NCBI GenBank assembly: GCA_023428905.1
Contig: JAEYWP010000016.1
Location: 248,001-312,000, forward strand
Reading direction: 5' to 3'
Origin: Verrucomicrobiota bacterium
Lineage (GTDB): Bacteria; Verrucomicrobiota; Verrucomicrobiia; Opitutales; Opitutaceae
DNA length: 64,000 nt
The stretch's first letter is position 1; the number at the start of each line of letters is the position of its first letter. The notes beneath the pieces were generated by a model. It saw only the letters and a list, made by a program, of their open reading frames with translations, searched no databases and had not been told where the DNA came from. The position numbers were made by a program, and so were the translations under genes. Positions 24,670-33,980 of this stretch are shown in pieces.

Positions 24670-27540
24670 TCAGTTTGGTGACTTCAGCGCCTCCGCGCAG
24701 CGCGGGCAAAGATCGCCCTGCGGGGATGCCTCAAGCGCGGGCACCCAGCGCCAACAGCGGGGGCATCGTGAATGACCCAGCTCCTGGCAGTGACGGACGG
24801 TCACGGAGGGACTCGCGTTTGGAACGGACGCGAGAGCGACATGCGATACGATGAAAAGCTCCGGAAGAAAATCGCGGTGCTTCTCGAGAAGGGCGTGGCG
24901 GGCGTCACCGGCCGGACCCGCCAGGCTGACGGCGGCGTCGAGGGACTTGCCGAGTTTTCCGGCGGCGCGGTGCGGCTCAATGGCCTCGTTCACCGATGCA
25001 CGGACCTGGAGCAAACCGGCGACATCGCTCTCGATTTCCTCATTCAACCATCCGGGTGAAACCTCAGGCCAGTCCTGGAGATGGATGGAGTCGCGCGAAT
25101 ATTCGGCTTTCGAATACGCGAAGGACCAGGCCTCGTCGGAGGTGAACGTGAGCACCGGCGCGAGCAGGCGTGCGAGGCTGCAGAAGATGTGGTGGATGGC
25201 GGTCTGGGACGAGCGGCGCAGGGGGTGAGCCGTGCCCAGAGTATAGAGCCGGTCCTTCAGGATGTCGTGGTAGGTCGCGGAAAGCGTGACCGAACAGAAC
25301 TGGTTGCACAGCTGGTAGACGCGGTGGAACTCGTAAGCATCGTAGGCCGCGGTGCACTCCTGGATGAGCCGGGCGGTTTGGTGCAGGGCCCACCGGTCCA
25401 GCGTATCCATCTGATCGAGAGGCACGGCGTCGCGCGCCGGATCGAAATCGAAAAGGTTGGAGAGCTGATAGCGGAAGGTGTTGCGAATCAGCCGATAGGT
25501 CTCGGAGACGATGCTGAGAATGCTGGACGCGTCCTTCACGTCCTTGTCCAGGTCCGAAACCCGGATATCCTCGCGGAAATCCTGCGAGGCGATCCAGAGG
25601 CGGATCACATCCGCTCCATACTGGGCAATGTAATTGTCGGAGGTCGGCGGCTTCTCGTACTGGCCCGACTTGGAGATTTTCTTGCCGTCCTTGCCGACAA
25701 TGAAGCCATGGGTGAGGACCCGGCGATAGGGGGCTCCGCCGCCTGCAATGACCCCGGTCCACAGCGACGACTGGAACCAGCCGCGGTGCTGGTCGCTTCC
25801 CTCGAGGTAGAGGTCGGCGGGCCACTGCGTGCCGCCCTGGCCGTGTTTCAGCACCGCCATATGGGACGAGCCCGAATCGATCCAGACGTCGAGGGTGTCG
25901 CGTCCGCAGGCGAGGGCGGAGGCCGGAGGCCAGCCCGCGGGCAGTGTGACCCCGTCCAGGATCTCCGTGGTGCTGGCCTCGTACCAGAAATTGGTTCCGC
26001 GCGAGGCGATCTTGTCCGCCACGGCGCGCACCACCGAGGCGTCGAGGTAGGCGGTTTTCTTCTCGTCGTAAAAGGCGATGATGGGCACACCCCAGGACCG
26101 CTGGCGGCTGATGCACCAGTCCGGGCGGGCCTCGACGGAGCTGCGAATCCGCTTCACGCCCGACTCGGGAATCCAGGCGACCTGGTTGATCTGTTCGAGT
26201 GCTTCGTTGCGGGTGTTGTTGCGGTCCAGCGAAACGAACCACTGGTCGACCGCGCGGAAGATAATCGGAGTCTTGGATCTCCAGCAGTGCGGGTAACTGT
26301 GGGTGAGATTCTGCTTGGCGAGGAGGGCTCCGGCCGCGGCGAGTTTCTTCAGGACCGCCACGTTGGCGGCCGACGTACGCTTCTTTTCCAGGTCCTCGAC
26401 GGATTCGAGGGTGCTGAGTCCCACGAGGTCGGCAGGCACGCGGCCATCGTCGACATAACGCCCGTCGTCGCCGACCGGGCAATACACCTCGATGCCATAT
26501 TTCAGGCCCGTCAGGTAATCCTCGGTGCCGTGCCCGGGAGCGGTGTGCACGCAGCCGGTACCGCTGTCGGTTGTGACGTAGTCGGCAAGGACAACCGGGC
26601 TCGGGCGGTCGATGAAGGGATGGCGCGGCGCGAGCTTTTCGAGCTCGGCCCCCGGCAGGGTTTTCACCACGGCGGGAGTAGCCTCGATCTTGGCGGCGGC
26701 GAGGACGGCGCCGAGCAGGGGAGAGGCGACAATCAGGCGCTCTGCGCCTGTATCGGCGACCACGTATTCGACCTCTGGGTGCACCGCGATCGCCAGATTG
26801 GCCGGCAGGGTCCAGGGGGTGGTCGTCCAGATGACGACAAAAAGCGGCTTGTCGGCCGGCAGTCCGAAGCGCGCCGCCTCGTCCGCACTGACCGCGAACT
26901 TCACCCAGATCGACGGGCTGACGTGGTCCTTGTATTCAATTTCCGCCTCAGCGAGCGCGGTTTCGAAGGGAATGGACCAATAAACCGGCTTTTTGCTGCG
27001 GTAGACGAGCCCCTTCTCCACAAACGCGGCAAAGGTGCGAATGATGTCCGCCTCGTAGGCCGGCGCCTTGGTCTTGTATTCGGAGGTCCAGTCGGCGAGG
27101 ACGCCGAGACGCTTGAACTGGCCGGTCTGCTTGGCGATCCACGTCTCCGCGAAGGCATCACACTGGGCGCGCAACTCGGCGGTGGAGACCGTCTTCTTCT
27201 CCGCCTGCAGGGCACGGGTCACCTTTTGTTCAATCGGCAGACCATGGCAGTCCCAGCCGGGTACATAAGGCGTGCGGAAGCCCCGCATCGACTTGTACCG
27301 GAGGGTGATGTCCTTGAGCGTCTTGTTCAGCGCGGTTCCGATATGGACGTCGCCATTGGTGAAGGGCGGACCGTCGTGCAGCACAAAGCTGCGGGCGCCT
27401 TGCCGCCTCTTCTGGATGGCCGCATACAGCCCTGTCTTCTCCCAGTGCGCAATCCGTGCGGGCTCACGCCCCACCAGATTGGCGCGCATTGGAAAATCCG
27501 TCTTGGGAAGCTGTAGCGTGTCTTTCAGGTCTTGCGCCAT
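24670..27540 (-). CDS. ileS: Isoleucyl-tRNA synthetase
   Basis: 956 residues, class I, charging tRNA-Ile. HIGH-type motif GDVHIGTAL lies in DGPPFTNGDVHIGTALNK (~56-73). The editing domain shows WTTTPWTLPANLAI and GTGCVHTAPGHGTEDY. The KMSKS motif appears as KISKSG (DGKKISKSG). The C-terminal zinc finger has four cysteines (RCPRCWRWVP and GDLCPRCAE). It is first in the ileS, DksA-like, lspA, yicC run. The 216-bp gap upstream holds a 58-bp palindrome. Confidence 0.97.
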   Translation of the reverse strand: MAQDLKDTLQLPKTDFPMRANLVGREPARIAHWEKTGLYAAIQKRRQGARSFVLHDGPPFTNGDVHIGTALNKTLKDITLRYKSMRGFRTPYVPGWDCHGLPIEQKVTRALQAEKKTVSTAELRAQCDAFAETWIAKQTGQFKRLGVLADWTSEYKTKAPAYEADIIRTFAAFVEKGLVYRSKKPVYWSIPFETALAEAEIEYKDHVSPSIWVKFAVSADEAARFGLPADKPLFVVIWTTTPWTLPANLAIAVHPEVEYVVADTGAERLIVASPLLGAVLAAAKIEATPAVVKTLPGAELEKLAPRHPFIDRPSPVVLADYVTTDSGTGCVHTAPGHGTEDYLTGLKYGIEVYCPVGDDGRYVDDGRVPADLVGLSTLESVEDLEKKRTSAANVAVLKKLAAAGALLAKQNLTHSYPHCWRSKTPIIFRAVDQWFVSLDRNNTRNEALEQINQVAWIPESGVKRIRSSVEARPDWCISRQRSWGVPIIAFYDEKKTAYLDASVVRAVADKIASRGTNFWYEASTTEILDGVTLPAGWPPASALACGRDTLDVWIDSGSSHMAVLKHGQGGTQWPADLYLEGSDQHRGWFQSSLWTGVIAGGGAPYRRVLTHGFIVGKDGKKISKSGQYEKPPTSDNYIAQYGADVIRLWIASQDFREDIRVSDLDKDVKDASSILSIVSETYRLIRNTFRYQLSNLFDFDPARDAVPLDQMDTLDRWALHQTARLIQECTAAYDAYEFHRVYQLCNQFCSVTLSATYHDILKDRLYTLGTAHPLRRSSQTAIHHIFCSLARLLAPVLTFTSDEAWSFAYSKAEYSRDSIHLQDWPEVSPGWLNEEIESDVAGLLQVRASVNEAIEPHRAAGKLGKSLDAAVSLAGPAGDARHALLEKHRDFLPELFIVSHVALASVPNASPSVTVRHCQELGHSRCPRCWRWVPALEASPQGDLCPRCAEALKSPN

Positions 27541-27676
27541 GCCAAAGAAAAGCGCGGAAGGCTATGCTGCGGCCGGGGGGAGTCAAGGGAACTCGCCCCG
27601 GCTGAGGCCCTCTGGCCGCCCGCTTTTTTCGGGAGGCTTTGCGCCGGGAAAAGGGGCGAAAATCGGGAGGCGACTT

Positions 27677-27734
27677 TGTCAATAGTCAAGACATGACCCC
27701 TTAATCTTAAGGGGTCATGTCTTGACTATTGACA
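27677..27734. repeat. 58-bp near-perfect palindrome between hemG and ileS
   Basis: Two 28-bp arms (27677-27704 and 27707-27734) are exact reverse complements around a 2-bp centre (TC). The core reads AAGACATGACCCCTTAA on the left arm. It is AT-richer than its surroundings and begins 22 bp after the hemG stop. The rest of the 27541-27756 gap shows nothing recognisable. The length and perfection exceed normal terminators, and no T-run follows. It could be a REP/MITE-like mobile palindrome or a cruciform/RNA processing site. Confidence 0.9.
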
Positions 27735-27756
27735 CGATCGCCCCCGGTGAGGGTCT

Positions 27757-29151
27757 TCACATTCCCAAGACTTGCGCGGCAAGTCGGCGGCCCGAGGCCA
27801 GGCAGTTGGGCAGTGAGATTCCGTCACGGGTATTTCCGCCGATGAGGAGGCCGGGGAGGTCCTTTTCCGCCCGCGCCATCACCTCGAGATGGCGCTCATA
27901 CCCGAGTTGGTACTGCGGGATCGCGCGCGGCCAGAAGTGGTGGTGGCGGAAGACCGGATCGCCGCGCACGCCGAGCAGTTTTCCGAGCTCAGGCGCGACC
28001 ACGCCAAAAACGTCGTCGGGGGACTGACGCGCCAGGTCGGGGCGAAGGGCACCTCCGACCATCACGGTCAGAGCGACGTGGCCGTCCGGAGCGCGACCGG
28101 GGAACAGGGTGGAGGAAAAGAGAACGCCGAGGAGATTCAGTTTTTCGGCCGCCGGGACGAGGGCGCCGAAGCCGTCGAGAGGGTGCTCCACCTGATCGCG
28201 GCGGTAACCGAGAAAAAGCGACATCACCGGCGGGTACTCAACGGCCTCGAGGCAGGCGAGGGGGCGCTCCGCGAGGGATCCAAAACTCAGTTGCGCGAGC
28301 GACGGAGCCGGTATGGCCAGCAGGATGTGGGAAAAGGTCTCGGTGTGGGTTTCGCCCGCGCGGCTCCAGACCAGGCGCCACGGCTTGCCCGGGAGCAGGC
28401 TCTCAATCTTCACCCCACACTCGATCGAGTCGCGGGGCAGGCTGGCCGCCAACGCGTCGGTCAGCACCTGCAATCCTCCTCTGAAAGAGATGATCCGGGA
28501 TTTCGGCTCACCTTCCGCGCGGCGCGTCCGAGCCTGGGCGATCTGACCGCGGATCAGCGACCCGTGGGTTTGCTCACACGCCCAAAGCTTGGGAAAGGCG
28601 ACGCGGGCTGAGAGCCGGTTGGGGTCGCCCGCGTAGATCCCGGAGACAACCGGATTGAGGGCATAGTCAACGATCTCGTCGCCAAAATGGTCGCGCACGA
28701 AACTGGCGAGGCTGACATCACTGGTGCGCCGACGCCGGCGACTGAAGGGCTCGGTCAAGAGGCGCAGTTTGCTGCGAGCGGAGAACAGATCGGTGCGGGC
28801 CAGCGCCGCGGGGGACATCGGAACCGCGCAAGCGCGGCCGCCGCGTACGATGAAACGTTTTTTTGCCGCTGGATTTGCTTCCACGCGCTCCGCCGCCAGC
28901 CCGAGTTCGGAAATCAGATCCACCACCTCGCGGGTGTTTTCCTGCAGCGAGTTCGGCCCCGACTCGATCAGCCAGCCATCGAGGCGCGTGGTGCCCACCG
29001 CCCCACCCAGGCCGGGTCCGGCCTCGAAGAGCCGTACCGCTTTCCCTGCCCGTGCCAGCCGGTGCGCGGCCGCCAGGCCGGTGGCGCCACCGCCGATCAC
29101 GGCGATGGGGAGCTGGGATGCGGGGCGGGTGGACGGAGAGGGCGTGGACAT
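27757..29151 (-). CDS. hemG: Protoporphyrinogen oxidase, oxygen-dependent (HemY/HemG type)
   Basis: 464 residues. This FAD enzyme oxidises protoporphyrinogen IX to protoporphyrin IX. The N-terminal dinucleotide fold is IAVIGGGATGLAAAHRLARAGK with an FAD-ribose Glu soon after (RLFEAGPGLGG). Other motifs are GPNSLQE, the FRGGLQVLTDAL region, and the C-terminal GLLIGGNTRDGISLPNCLASGRRLA. It lies 19 bp after hemE on the same strand, completing a hemF-hemE-hemG set. The bacterial name is often hemY for this oxygen-using type. Confidence 0.93.
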   Translation of the reverse strand: MSTPSPSTRPASQLPIAVIGGGATGLAAAHRLARAGKAVRLFEAGPGLGGAVGTTRLDGWLIESGPNSLQENTREVVDLISELGLAAERVEANPAAKKRFIVRGGRACAVPMSPAALARTDLFSARSKLRLLTEPFSRRRRRTSDVSLASFVRDHFGDEIVDYALNPVVSGIYAGDPNRLSARVAFPKLWACEQTHGSLIRGQIAQARTRRAEGEPKSRIISFRGGLQVLTDALAASLPRDSIECGVKIESLLPGKPWRLVWSRAGETHTETFSHILLAIPAPSLAQLSFGSLAERPLACLEAVEYPPVMSLFLGYRRDQVEHPLDGFGALVPAAEKLNLLGVLFSSTLFPGRAPDGHVALTVMVGGALRPDLARQSPDDVFGVVAPELGKLLGVRGDPVFRHHHFWPRAIPQYQLGYERHLEVMARAEKDLPGLLIGGNTRDGISLPNCLASGRRLAAQVLGM

Positions 29152-29170
29152 GGCGCGGGCTGGGCCCGGG

Positions 29171-30202
29171 CTAATGCTTCCACGAAACCACCGTGTTCAC
29201 CAGCGTTTCCATGCACTCGATCTTGGCGGAGGGAGTGATGCCATGACCGAGATTGAAGATGTGGCCGCGCGTGCCGCGCATCGTCTCCAGGATGCGGGTC
29301 GATTCCCGGCGCACGATCTCCGGCGAGGTCTGCATGATCACGGGGTCGAGGTTGCCCTGGAGCGCCACGTTTCCGGGAACCGCGTGGCGGACCATACCGA
29401 GGTCGACCGTCCAGTCGACGCTCAGCGCCCGGACCCCGGAAAAAGCCTGATCGGTCAGGTGCGAACAGGTGCCGCGGGCATAGAGGATGACAGGAAAATC
29501 CGGCGGCAGGGCCGCCACCACCTGGCGTATCCAGTGCAGGGATGCCGCGACGTAGTCGGGCCCGGCGATGATGCCGCCCCACGAATCAAAGATCTGGATC
29601 GCGTCCACCCCCGCCGCGATCTGCATCCGGAAGTAGCGGATCAATGCCTCGGTGATGCGGGTGAGCAGCGCGTCAAACAGCAGACGATCCGTGTAGAAGA
29701 GGCTCTTGATCCGCTCAAAGTCGTCGGAACTGCCGCCCTCCACCATATAGGTCGCAAGGGTCCAGGGCGAGCCACCGAAACCCAACAGCGCGGTTTGCCC
29801 GGCGAGCTCGCGGCGCAGGATGCGCAGCGTGTCGGGAACGTACTGGAGCCGTTCGTCCACCGCCTCGGCCGGAGCCAGGGCCGCGACGTGATCGCGGTTC
29901 TCGATCCGGTGCGACATCGCAATCCCACCCTGGTCGCGGAATGTGTAGGGCTGGCCCAGGGCTTCGGGGATGACGAGGATGTCGGAGAACAGGATGGCGG
30001 CGTCGAGCGGGAAGCGGCGCAGGGGCTGCAGGGTGACTTCCGTGGCCAGGTCCGGCGTCTTCACCATCTGCAGGAACGAGGACTTGGCCTTCAGCTCGCG
30101 GTATTCCGGCAGATAACGTCCCGCTTGCCGCATCACCCAGATGGGCGGGCGGTCGAGGGGTTCGCAGGCGCAGGCAGCGAGGAAGCGTTCGCGGGAAGTC
30201 AT
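29171..30202 (-). CDS. hemE: Uroporphyrinogen decarboxylase
   Basis: 343 residues, cytosolic, cofactor-free. It removes four carboxyls from uroporphyrinogen III. Motifs: PPIWVMRQAGRYLPEYRELK (substrate-binding Arg residues), LFSDILVIPEALGQ with catalytic Asp, GFGGSPWTLATYMVEGG, QIFDSWGG, and GNLDPVIM with FNLGHGITP near the end. The ATG at 30202 (MTSRERFL) matches the usual N-terminus; the upstream frame is not conserved. A 100-bp gap separates it from hemF. Confidence 0.97.
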   Translation of the reverse strand: MTSRERFLAACACEPLDRPPIWVMRQAGRYLPEYRELKAKSSFLQMVKTPDLATEVTLQPLRRFPLDAAILFSDILVIPEALGQPYTFRDQGGIAMSHRIENRDHVAALAPAEAVDERLQYVPDTLRILRRELAGQTALLGFGGSPWTLATYMVEGGSSDDFERIKSLFYTDRLLFDALLTRITEALIRYFRMQIAAGVDAIQIFDSWGGIIAGPDYVAASLHWIRQVVAALPPDFPVILYARGTCSHLTDQAFSGVRALSVDWTVDLGMVRHAVPGNVALQGNLDPVIMQTSPEIVRRESTRILETMRGTRGHIFNLGHGITPSAKIECMETLVNTVVSWKH

Positions 30203-30302
30203 GTCACCACCAAGGCAGAAGGTTCGCCCGGCGAGTGCAATCCTGCGCATTCGCGCCACTTAGGGCAATCCGTCGCCCGGAGGCACCGGCCATGCTCGCC
30301 CG

Positions 30303-31232
30303 TCAGGAGGCGGGCTTAGGAGTTTCTCCCGCCGCCCAATCCCGGGGTGTGAGAAACACCTCGTGGAGCCTGGCCTCGGGGGAGCCGGGCTCGGGCGTCC
30401 AGTTGTAGTCCCACCGCACGAGCGGGGGAAGGCTCATCAGGATCGACTCGGTGCGCCCGCCGCTCTGGAGGCCGAAGAGCGTGCCCCGGTCCCAGACGAG
30501 GTTAAATTCCACGTAACGCCCGCGCCGATACAGCTGGAAACGCCGCTCGCGTTCCCCGTGGGGGAGGTGCTTGCGGCGGGCCACGATTGGCCGGTAGGCG
30601 GGAATGAAATGGTCTCCCACGCTCCGCATCAGGGCGAAACTCCGCTCGAAACCGAGCTCGTTGAAGTCGTCGAAAAAGATCCCGCCCACGCCCCGTGCCT
30701 CCCCCCGGTGCTTTAGGAAAAAGTAGTCGTCGCACCAGGCCTTGAAGCGCGCGTGAAGGCCCTCGCCGAAAGGCTCGACCGCCGCCCGGGCGGTGCGGTG
30801 CCACCCGACCGCGTCCTCTTCGAAGCCGTAGTAGGGAGTGAGGTCGAAACCGCCCCCAAACCACCAGACCGGCTTCTCCGTATCCGCGCCCGCAATAAAG
30901 AAGCGGACGTTGGCGTGGCTGGTCGGAACGTAGGGGTTTCGTGGATGCAGGACGAGGGAGACACCCATCGCCTCGAAGGTCTTTCCCGCCAGCTCGGGCC
31001 GGTGCGCCGAGGCGGACGGTGGCAGCCGGTGGCCGGTCACGTGGGAGAACGCGACCCCCGCCTTCTCGAAAACCGCCCCCTCGGTCAGGATGCGTGAGAT
31101 TCCGCCTCCGCCCTCGGGCCGTGTCCACGCGTCCGACCCAAAGGTGGCGCCTCCGTCTTCCGCCTCGAGGGCGGCGCAGATATCGGCCTGAAGGCCCAGA
31201 AGGTAGGTTTTGACGGCGTCGATCGGTGGCAT
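30303..31232 (-). CDS. hemF: Coproporphyrinogen III oxidase, aerobic
   Basis: 309 residues. It uses oxygen to turn coproporphyrinogen III into protoporphyrinogen IX. Signature segments include SSVH-like VSLVLHPRNPYVPTSHANVR, WWFGGGFDLTPYY, FFLKHRGEARGVGGIFFDD, and RGRYVEFNLVWDRGTLFGL with SILMSLPPLVRWDYN. An oxygen-independent HemN is not in the window. Together with HemG-type oxidase it points to aerobic heme synthesis. The start is 13 bp from the zinc permease stop. Confidence 0.97.
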   Translation of the reverse strand: MPPIDAVKTYLLGLQADICAALEAEDGGATFGSDAWTRPEGGGGISRILTEGAVFEKAGVAFSHVTGHRLPPSASAHRPELAGKTFEAMGVSLVLHPRNPYVPTSHANVRFFIAGADTEKPVWWFGGGFDLTPYYGFEEDAVGWHRTARAAVEPFGEGLHARFKAWCDDYFFLKHRGEARGVGGIFFDDFNELGFERSFALMRSVGDHFIPAYRPIVARRKHLPHGERERRFQLYRRGRYVEFNLVWDRGTLFGLQSGGRTESILMSLPPLVRWDYNWTPEPGSPEARLHEVFLTPRDWAAGETPKPAS

Positions 31233-31245
31233 GGCGAAAGAAGAG

Positions 31246-32136
31246 TCAGTCCTGGCTGTGGATCACACGTTTGCCCTCGCCGCGGTCCGAGCGGAGCCGG
31301 GACAGCGCGCCATAACGCGGGCTGACCAGGGCGGAAACGAGGAAGGCCGCGCCCAGCGTGAGAACAATGCTGGGGCCGCTCGCGACGTTCCCGTGATAGC
31401 TGAGGAAAATGCCCACGACCGATCCGCCCGCCGCCAGCCCGACCGAGGTAAGGATGAGACTGCGAAGGCGGTCGCACCAGAGGTAGGCGGTCACGGCGGG
31501 CAGGAGAAAGAGGCCCAGCGCGAGGACGATGCCCATCGCCTGCAGTGCGGCGACGAGATTGATCACGGTCAGGCAGAGGATTCCCACGTGTGCCACGCTT
31601 CCGCGCCCGCCCGTGGCGCGGTGGAAAACCGGATCAAAGGTCTCCAGCAGGATGCTCCGCCGGAAGATGGCGCCCACCAACAGCGTCACGACGGTCGCCC
31701 CTCCGGTAAGGGCGAGGTCGGTGGCACTCACCGCCAGGACGTTGCCAAAAAGGAAATGCAGGAGGTCGATCCGGGATCGGAGCGTACTGACAATCGCAAT
31801 ACCGAGGGCGAACAAAATGACAAACAATGCGCCAAAGGCGGCGTCCTCCTTGATCCGGGTGAGTCGGCTGAGCAGGGCGCTGCCGGCGGCGGTGAGGAGT
31901 CCGGCGAGGAGGCTGCCGAAAAACAGCGCGGGCAGGCTGGGGCCGAAAAACAGGTAGGCGAGGGCGATCCCGGGAAGCAGCGAGTGCGCCAGGGCGTCAC
32001 CCATCAAGGCCAGGCGCCGGAGAATGAGGATGGGCCCAAGGACCCCGCTGCTGAGGCCCAGGAGGACGGCCGAGGCCACCCCGCGTTGCATGAAACCGTA
32101 GGAGAACGGTTCGATCAAAAATTCGTGCACGCGCAT
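31246..32136 (-). CDS. znuB: Zinc/manganese ABC transporter permease (ABC-3 family)
   Basis: 296 residues with about eight to nine hydrophobic helices. The ABC-3 family sequence LGPILILRRLALMGDALAHSLLPGIAL (helix plus coupling loop, here residues ~30-56) is clear, with LFGNVLAVS and the late GLFLLPAVTAYL. It should form the membrane channel for the neighbouring ATPase and binding protein. The ATG at 32136 is preferred; an upstream in-frame extension overlaps the ATPase gene. The C-terminal tail is short and basic. Substrate choice (zinc) rests on the His-rich binding protein. Confidence 0.9.
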   Translation of the reverse strand: MRVHEFLIEPFSYGFMQRGVASAVLLGLSSGVLGPILILRRLALMGDALAHSLLPGIALAYLFFGPSLPALFFGSLLAGLLTAAGSALLSRLTRIKEDAAFGALFVILFALGIAIVSTLRSRIDLLHFLFGNVLAVSATDLALTGGATVVTLLVGAIFRRSILLETFDPVFHRATGGRGSVAHVGILCLTVINLVAALQAMGIVLALGLFLLPAVTAYLWCDRLRSLILTSVGLAAGGSVVGIFLSYHGNVASGPSIVLTLGAAFLVSALVSPRYGALSRLRSDRGEGKRVIHSQD

Positions 32137-32143
32137 GGCCGGA

Positions 32144-32968
32144 TTACTTCGGGAAGGCGGCGGTGCGCACGAGGCGGAGGGGGTCGTCGTGGACGCAGTG
32201 GCCGCCCCGGTACGCACGATCGACATTGCTCTCGGCCAGGACGTCAGACAGCGGGCCCTCTGCGATCAGCGAGCGGTTGATCAGCACGCCCTGGCGGAAG
32301 TGAGCACGTGCCAGTGCCAGGTCGTGGACCACCGCGAGGACAGTGCGCCCCTGCGCCTCCCAGGCGCGAAGAATGTGGGCGAGCTCCTCGGTGGCATGGA
32401 GGTCCAGCCCGCCGAAGGGTTCGTCGAGGAGAAAGATGTCGGCTCCCTGCGCCAGGGCGCGGGCAAGGAACACCCGCTGCTGCTGCCCGCCGGAGAGCAT
32501 GCGGATCTGGCGCTCCGCGAGCTCGGTGATGTCGAGTTCGGCGAGCGCGCGTTCGACCCGCTCGGCGTCGCGGGTTCCGAAGCGCTGGTACCACCGGAGG
32601 GAAGGGTAGCGGCCCTGCTCGACCACCCCGCGGACGGTGATGGGAAAATCCCAGTCCACCGTCTGCCGCTGGGGCAGATAGGCCAGCCGGGGAAGCAGAT
32701 GCTGCGTATGAGCGTCCCCAATACGAATTTCTCCGGACTCCAGCGGGTGCCAGCCCAGGATTGCGCGCAACAGGGTGCTTTTGCCCGCGCCGTTCGGGCC
32801 GAGCAGGGCGGTCAGGCTGCCGCAGGAAATGCTCACGCTGAGGCGGTCCAGGGCCAGTACTGACCCGTGGCGCACCGTCACGTCGCGCACGCGGAGAATG
32901 TTGTGGTGGTGGGACAAGACCGGATCAACCTGTGGGCCGCGACGGCGCGAGGCGAGCCCGGTTCTCAA
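32144..32968 (-). CDS. znuC: Zinc/manganese ABC transporter ATP-binding protein
   Basis: 274 residues. Walker A GPNGAGKSTLLRAI, Q-loop in LAYLPQRQTVDWDFPI, signature MLSGGQQQRVFLARALAQ, Walker B IFLLDEPFGGLD and the switch His in VVHDLAL are all intact. It powers metal uptake with the adjacent permease. A TTG at 32968 overlaps the upstream stop (TTGA), suggesting translational coupling; TTG at 32917, closer to the start of the fold, is an alternative. Gene order is binding protein, ATPase, permease. Confidence 0.92.
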   Translation of the reverse strand: MRTGLASRRRGPQVDPVLSHHHNILRVRDVTVRHGSVLALDRLSVSISCGSLTALLGPNGAGKSTLLRAILGWHPLESGEIRIGDAHTQHLLPRLAYLPQRQTVDWDFPITVRGVVEQGRYPSLRWYQRFGTRDAERVERALAELDITELAERQIRMLSGGQQQRVFLARALAQGADIFLLDEPFGGLDLHATEELAHILRAWEAQGRTVLAVVHDLALARAHFRQGVLINRSLIAEGPLSDVLAESNVDRAYRGGHCVHDDPLRLVRTAAFPK

Positions 32969-33879
32969 CGCAGGGCGGAGAGGACGGTGTCCACGTTGGC
33001 CTGCATCATGCCCAGGTAGGTTGCGCCGGGAGTTCCGGGCAGGCCCAGACTGTCGGTGTACAGCTGGCGAACGACGGACACACCTGCCTCGCGCGCCACC
33101 AGCTCGGTCAGTTTCGGGTTGGTGGTCGCCTCAAAAAAAACCGCCCGGACGTGCTCGCGACGAATGAGCGTCACCACGCGGACCAGCTGACGTGCGCTCG
33201 GCTCGCGGTCGGGGCTCAGCCCGGCGATCGGCACCAACCGCAGGCCGTAGGCTCGCGCGAAATAACCCAGCGCATCGTGCGAAGTCACCAGGGTGCGGGC
33301 CTGCGGTGGCAGCGCTCCCAGCGCTGCCGCTGCCGAGGCATGCAGTGCCTGCAACGACGCGACATAGCGTTGCCGACGCCCCTCGATTTCTTTCGCGGCG
33401 TCGGGGAGGCGTTCGGTCAGCGCGCGGGCGATGCCATTCACATAATGCTCCCCGTTTCGAGGGTCGTGCCAGGCATGGGGATCGAGGGCCTCCTCGCCGT
33501 GGTCGTGCCCCTCATGACCGTGGTCGTGGTGTGCGGCCTCCAGTGGGTAGGGCAACTTTTCCGCCACGCGCAGCACGGCACCGGCATACCCTGAACTGGC
33601 AAGCATCCGTCCGGACCAGGGTTCTAGGCCGAGCCCGTTTTCGATCACCAGGTCGGCGCCTGTCAGTCGGCGTACGTCCGCTGGTTTCGGCTCAAAACTG
33701 TGGGGATCGGCGCCGAGCGGCACCAGGCAGTGCACCTCGGCGCTCTCCCCGGCCAGCTCGCGCGCGATGTCGGCCAGAACCGTGTGCGTGGTGACGACGA
33801 CGGGTCGTGTCGCGTTGGCGGTGCAGGCGAGTGAGGAAAGGAAAACGAGGCCGGCGATCAGACGGGAGAGGAGCCACAT
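32965..33879 (-). CDS. znuA: Metal-binding ABC transporter substrate-binding protein (ZnuA-like)
   Basis: 304 residues with an N-terminal signal peptide (~1-23). It captures metal in the periplasm. Ligand regions of the cluster A-I family are visible: His in LVPLGADPHSFEPKP, DPHAWHDPRNGEHYVNGIA, and VTSHDALGYFARAYGL, plus Glu/Asp in FFEATTNPKL. A His-rich loop (HHDHGHEGHDHGEE, ~130-145) is characteristic of zinc-type members. The first of a three-gene transporter operon. A single TGTTATA half-site lies 9 bp before the ATG, too little to call a Zur box. Confidence 0.93.
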   Translation of the reverse strand: MWLLSRLIAGLVFLSSLACTANATRPVVVTTHTVLADIARELAGESAEVHCLVPLGADPHSFEPKPADVRRLTGADLVIENGLGLEPWSGRMLASSGYAGAVLRVAEKLPYPLEAAHHDHGHEGHDHGEEALDPHAWHDPRNGEHYVNGIARALTERLPDAAKEIEGRRQRYVASLQALHASAAAALGALPPQARTLVTSHDALGYFARAYGLRLVPIAGLSPDREPSARQLVRVVTLIRREHVRAVFFEATTNPKLTELVAREAGVSVVRQLYTDSLGLPGTPGATYLGMMQANVDTVLSALR

Positions 33880-33980
33880 GGCGGCACTATAACAAGTCTG
33901 TCCAGGGGGGACGATCCGCCGCGACCGCCCAGCGTGCGCACGCGGGCGGGGCAGGACGGAGGTGGCGGCACGCGCTCGAC

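Noticed and set aside
25081..27516. 811-codon plus-strand frame opposite ileS
   Set aside because: Composition follows the complement of a conserved ileS; no domain content. Chance frame in GC-rich DNA.
27677..27734. 58-bp palindrome considered as a plain rho-independent terminator of hemG
   Set aside because: No T-run follows on either strand, and exact 28-bp arms are far longer than usual terminator stems; kept as a repeat instead.
33888..33894. TGTTATA (minus strand) upstream of znuA as a Zur site
   Set aside because: Only one half of the expected palindrome is present and it sits only 9 bp from the ATG; too weak to annotate.
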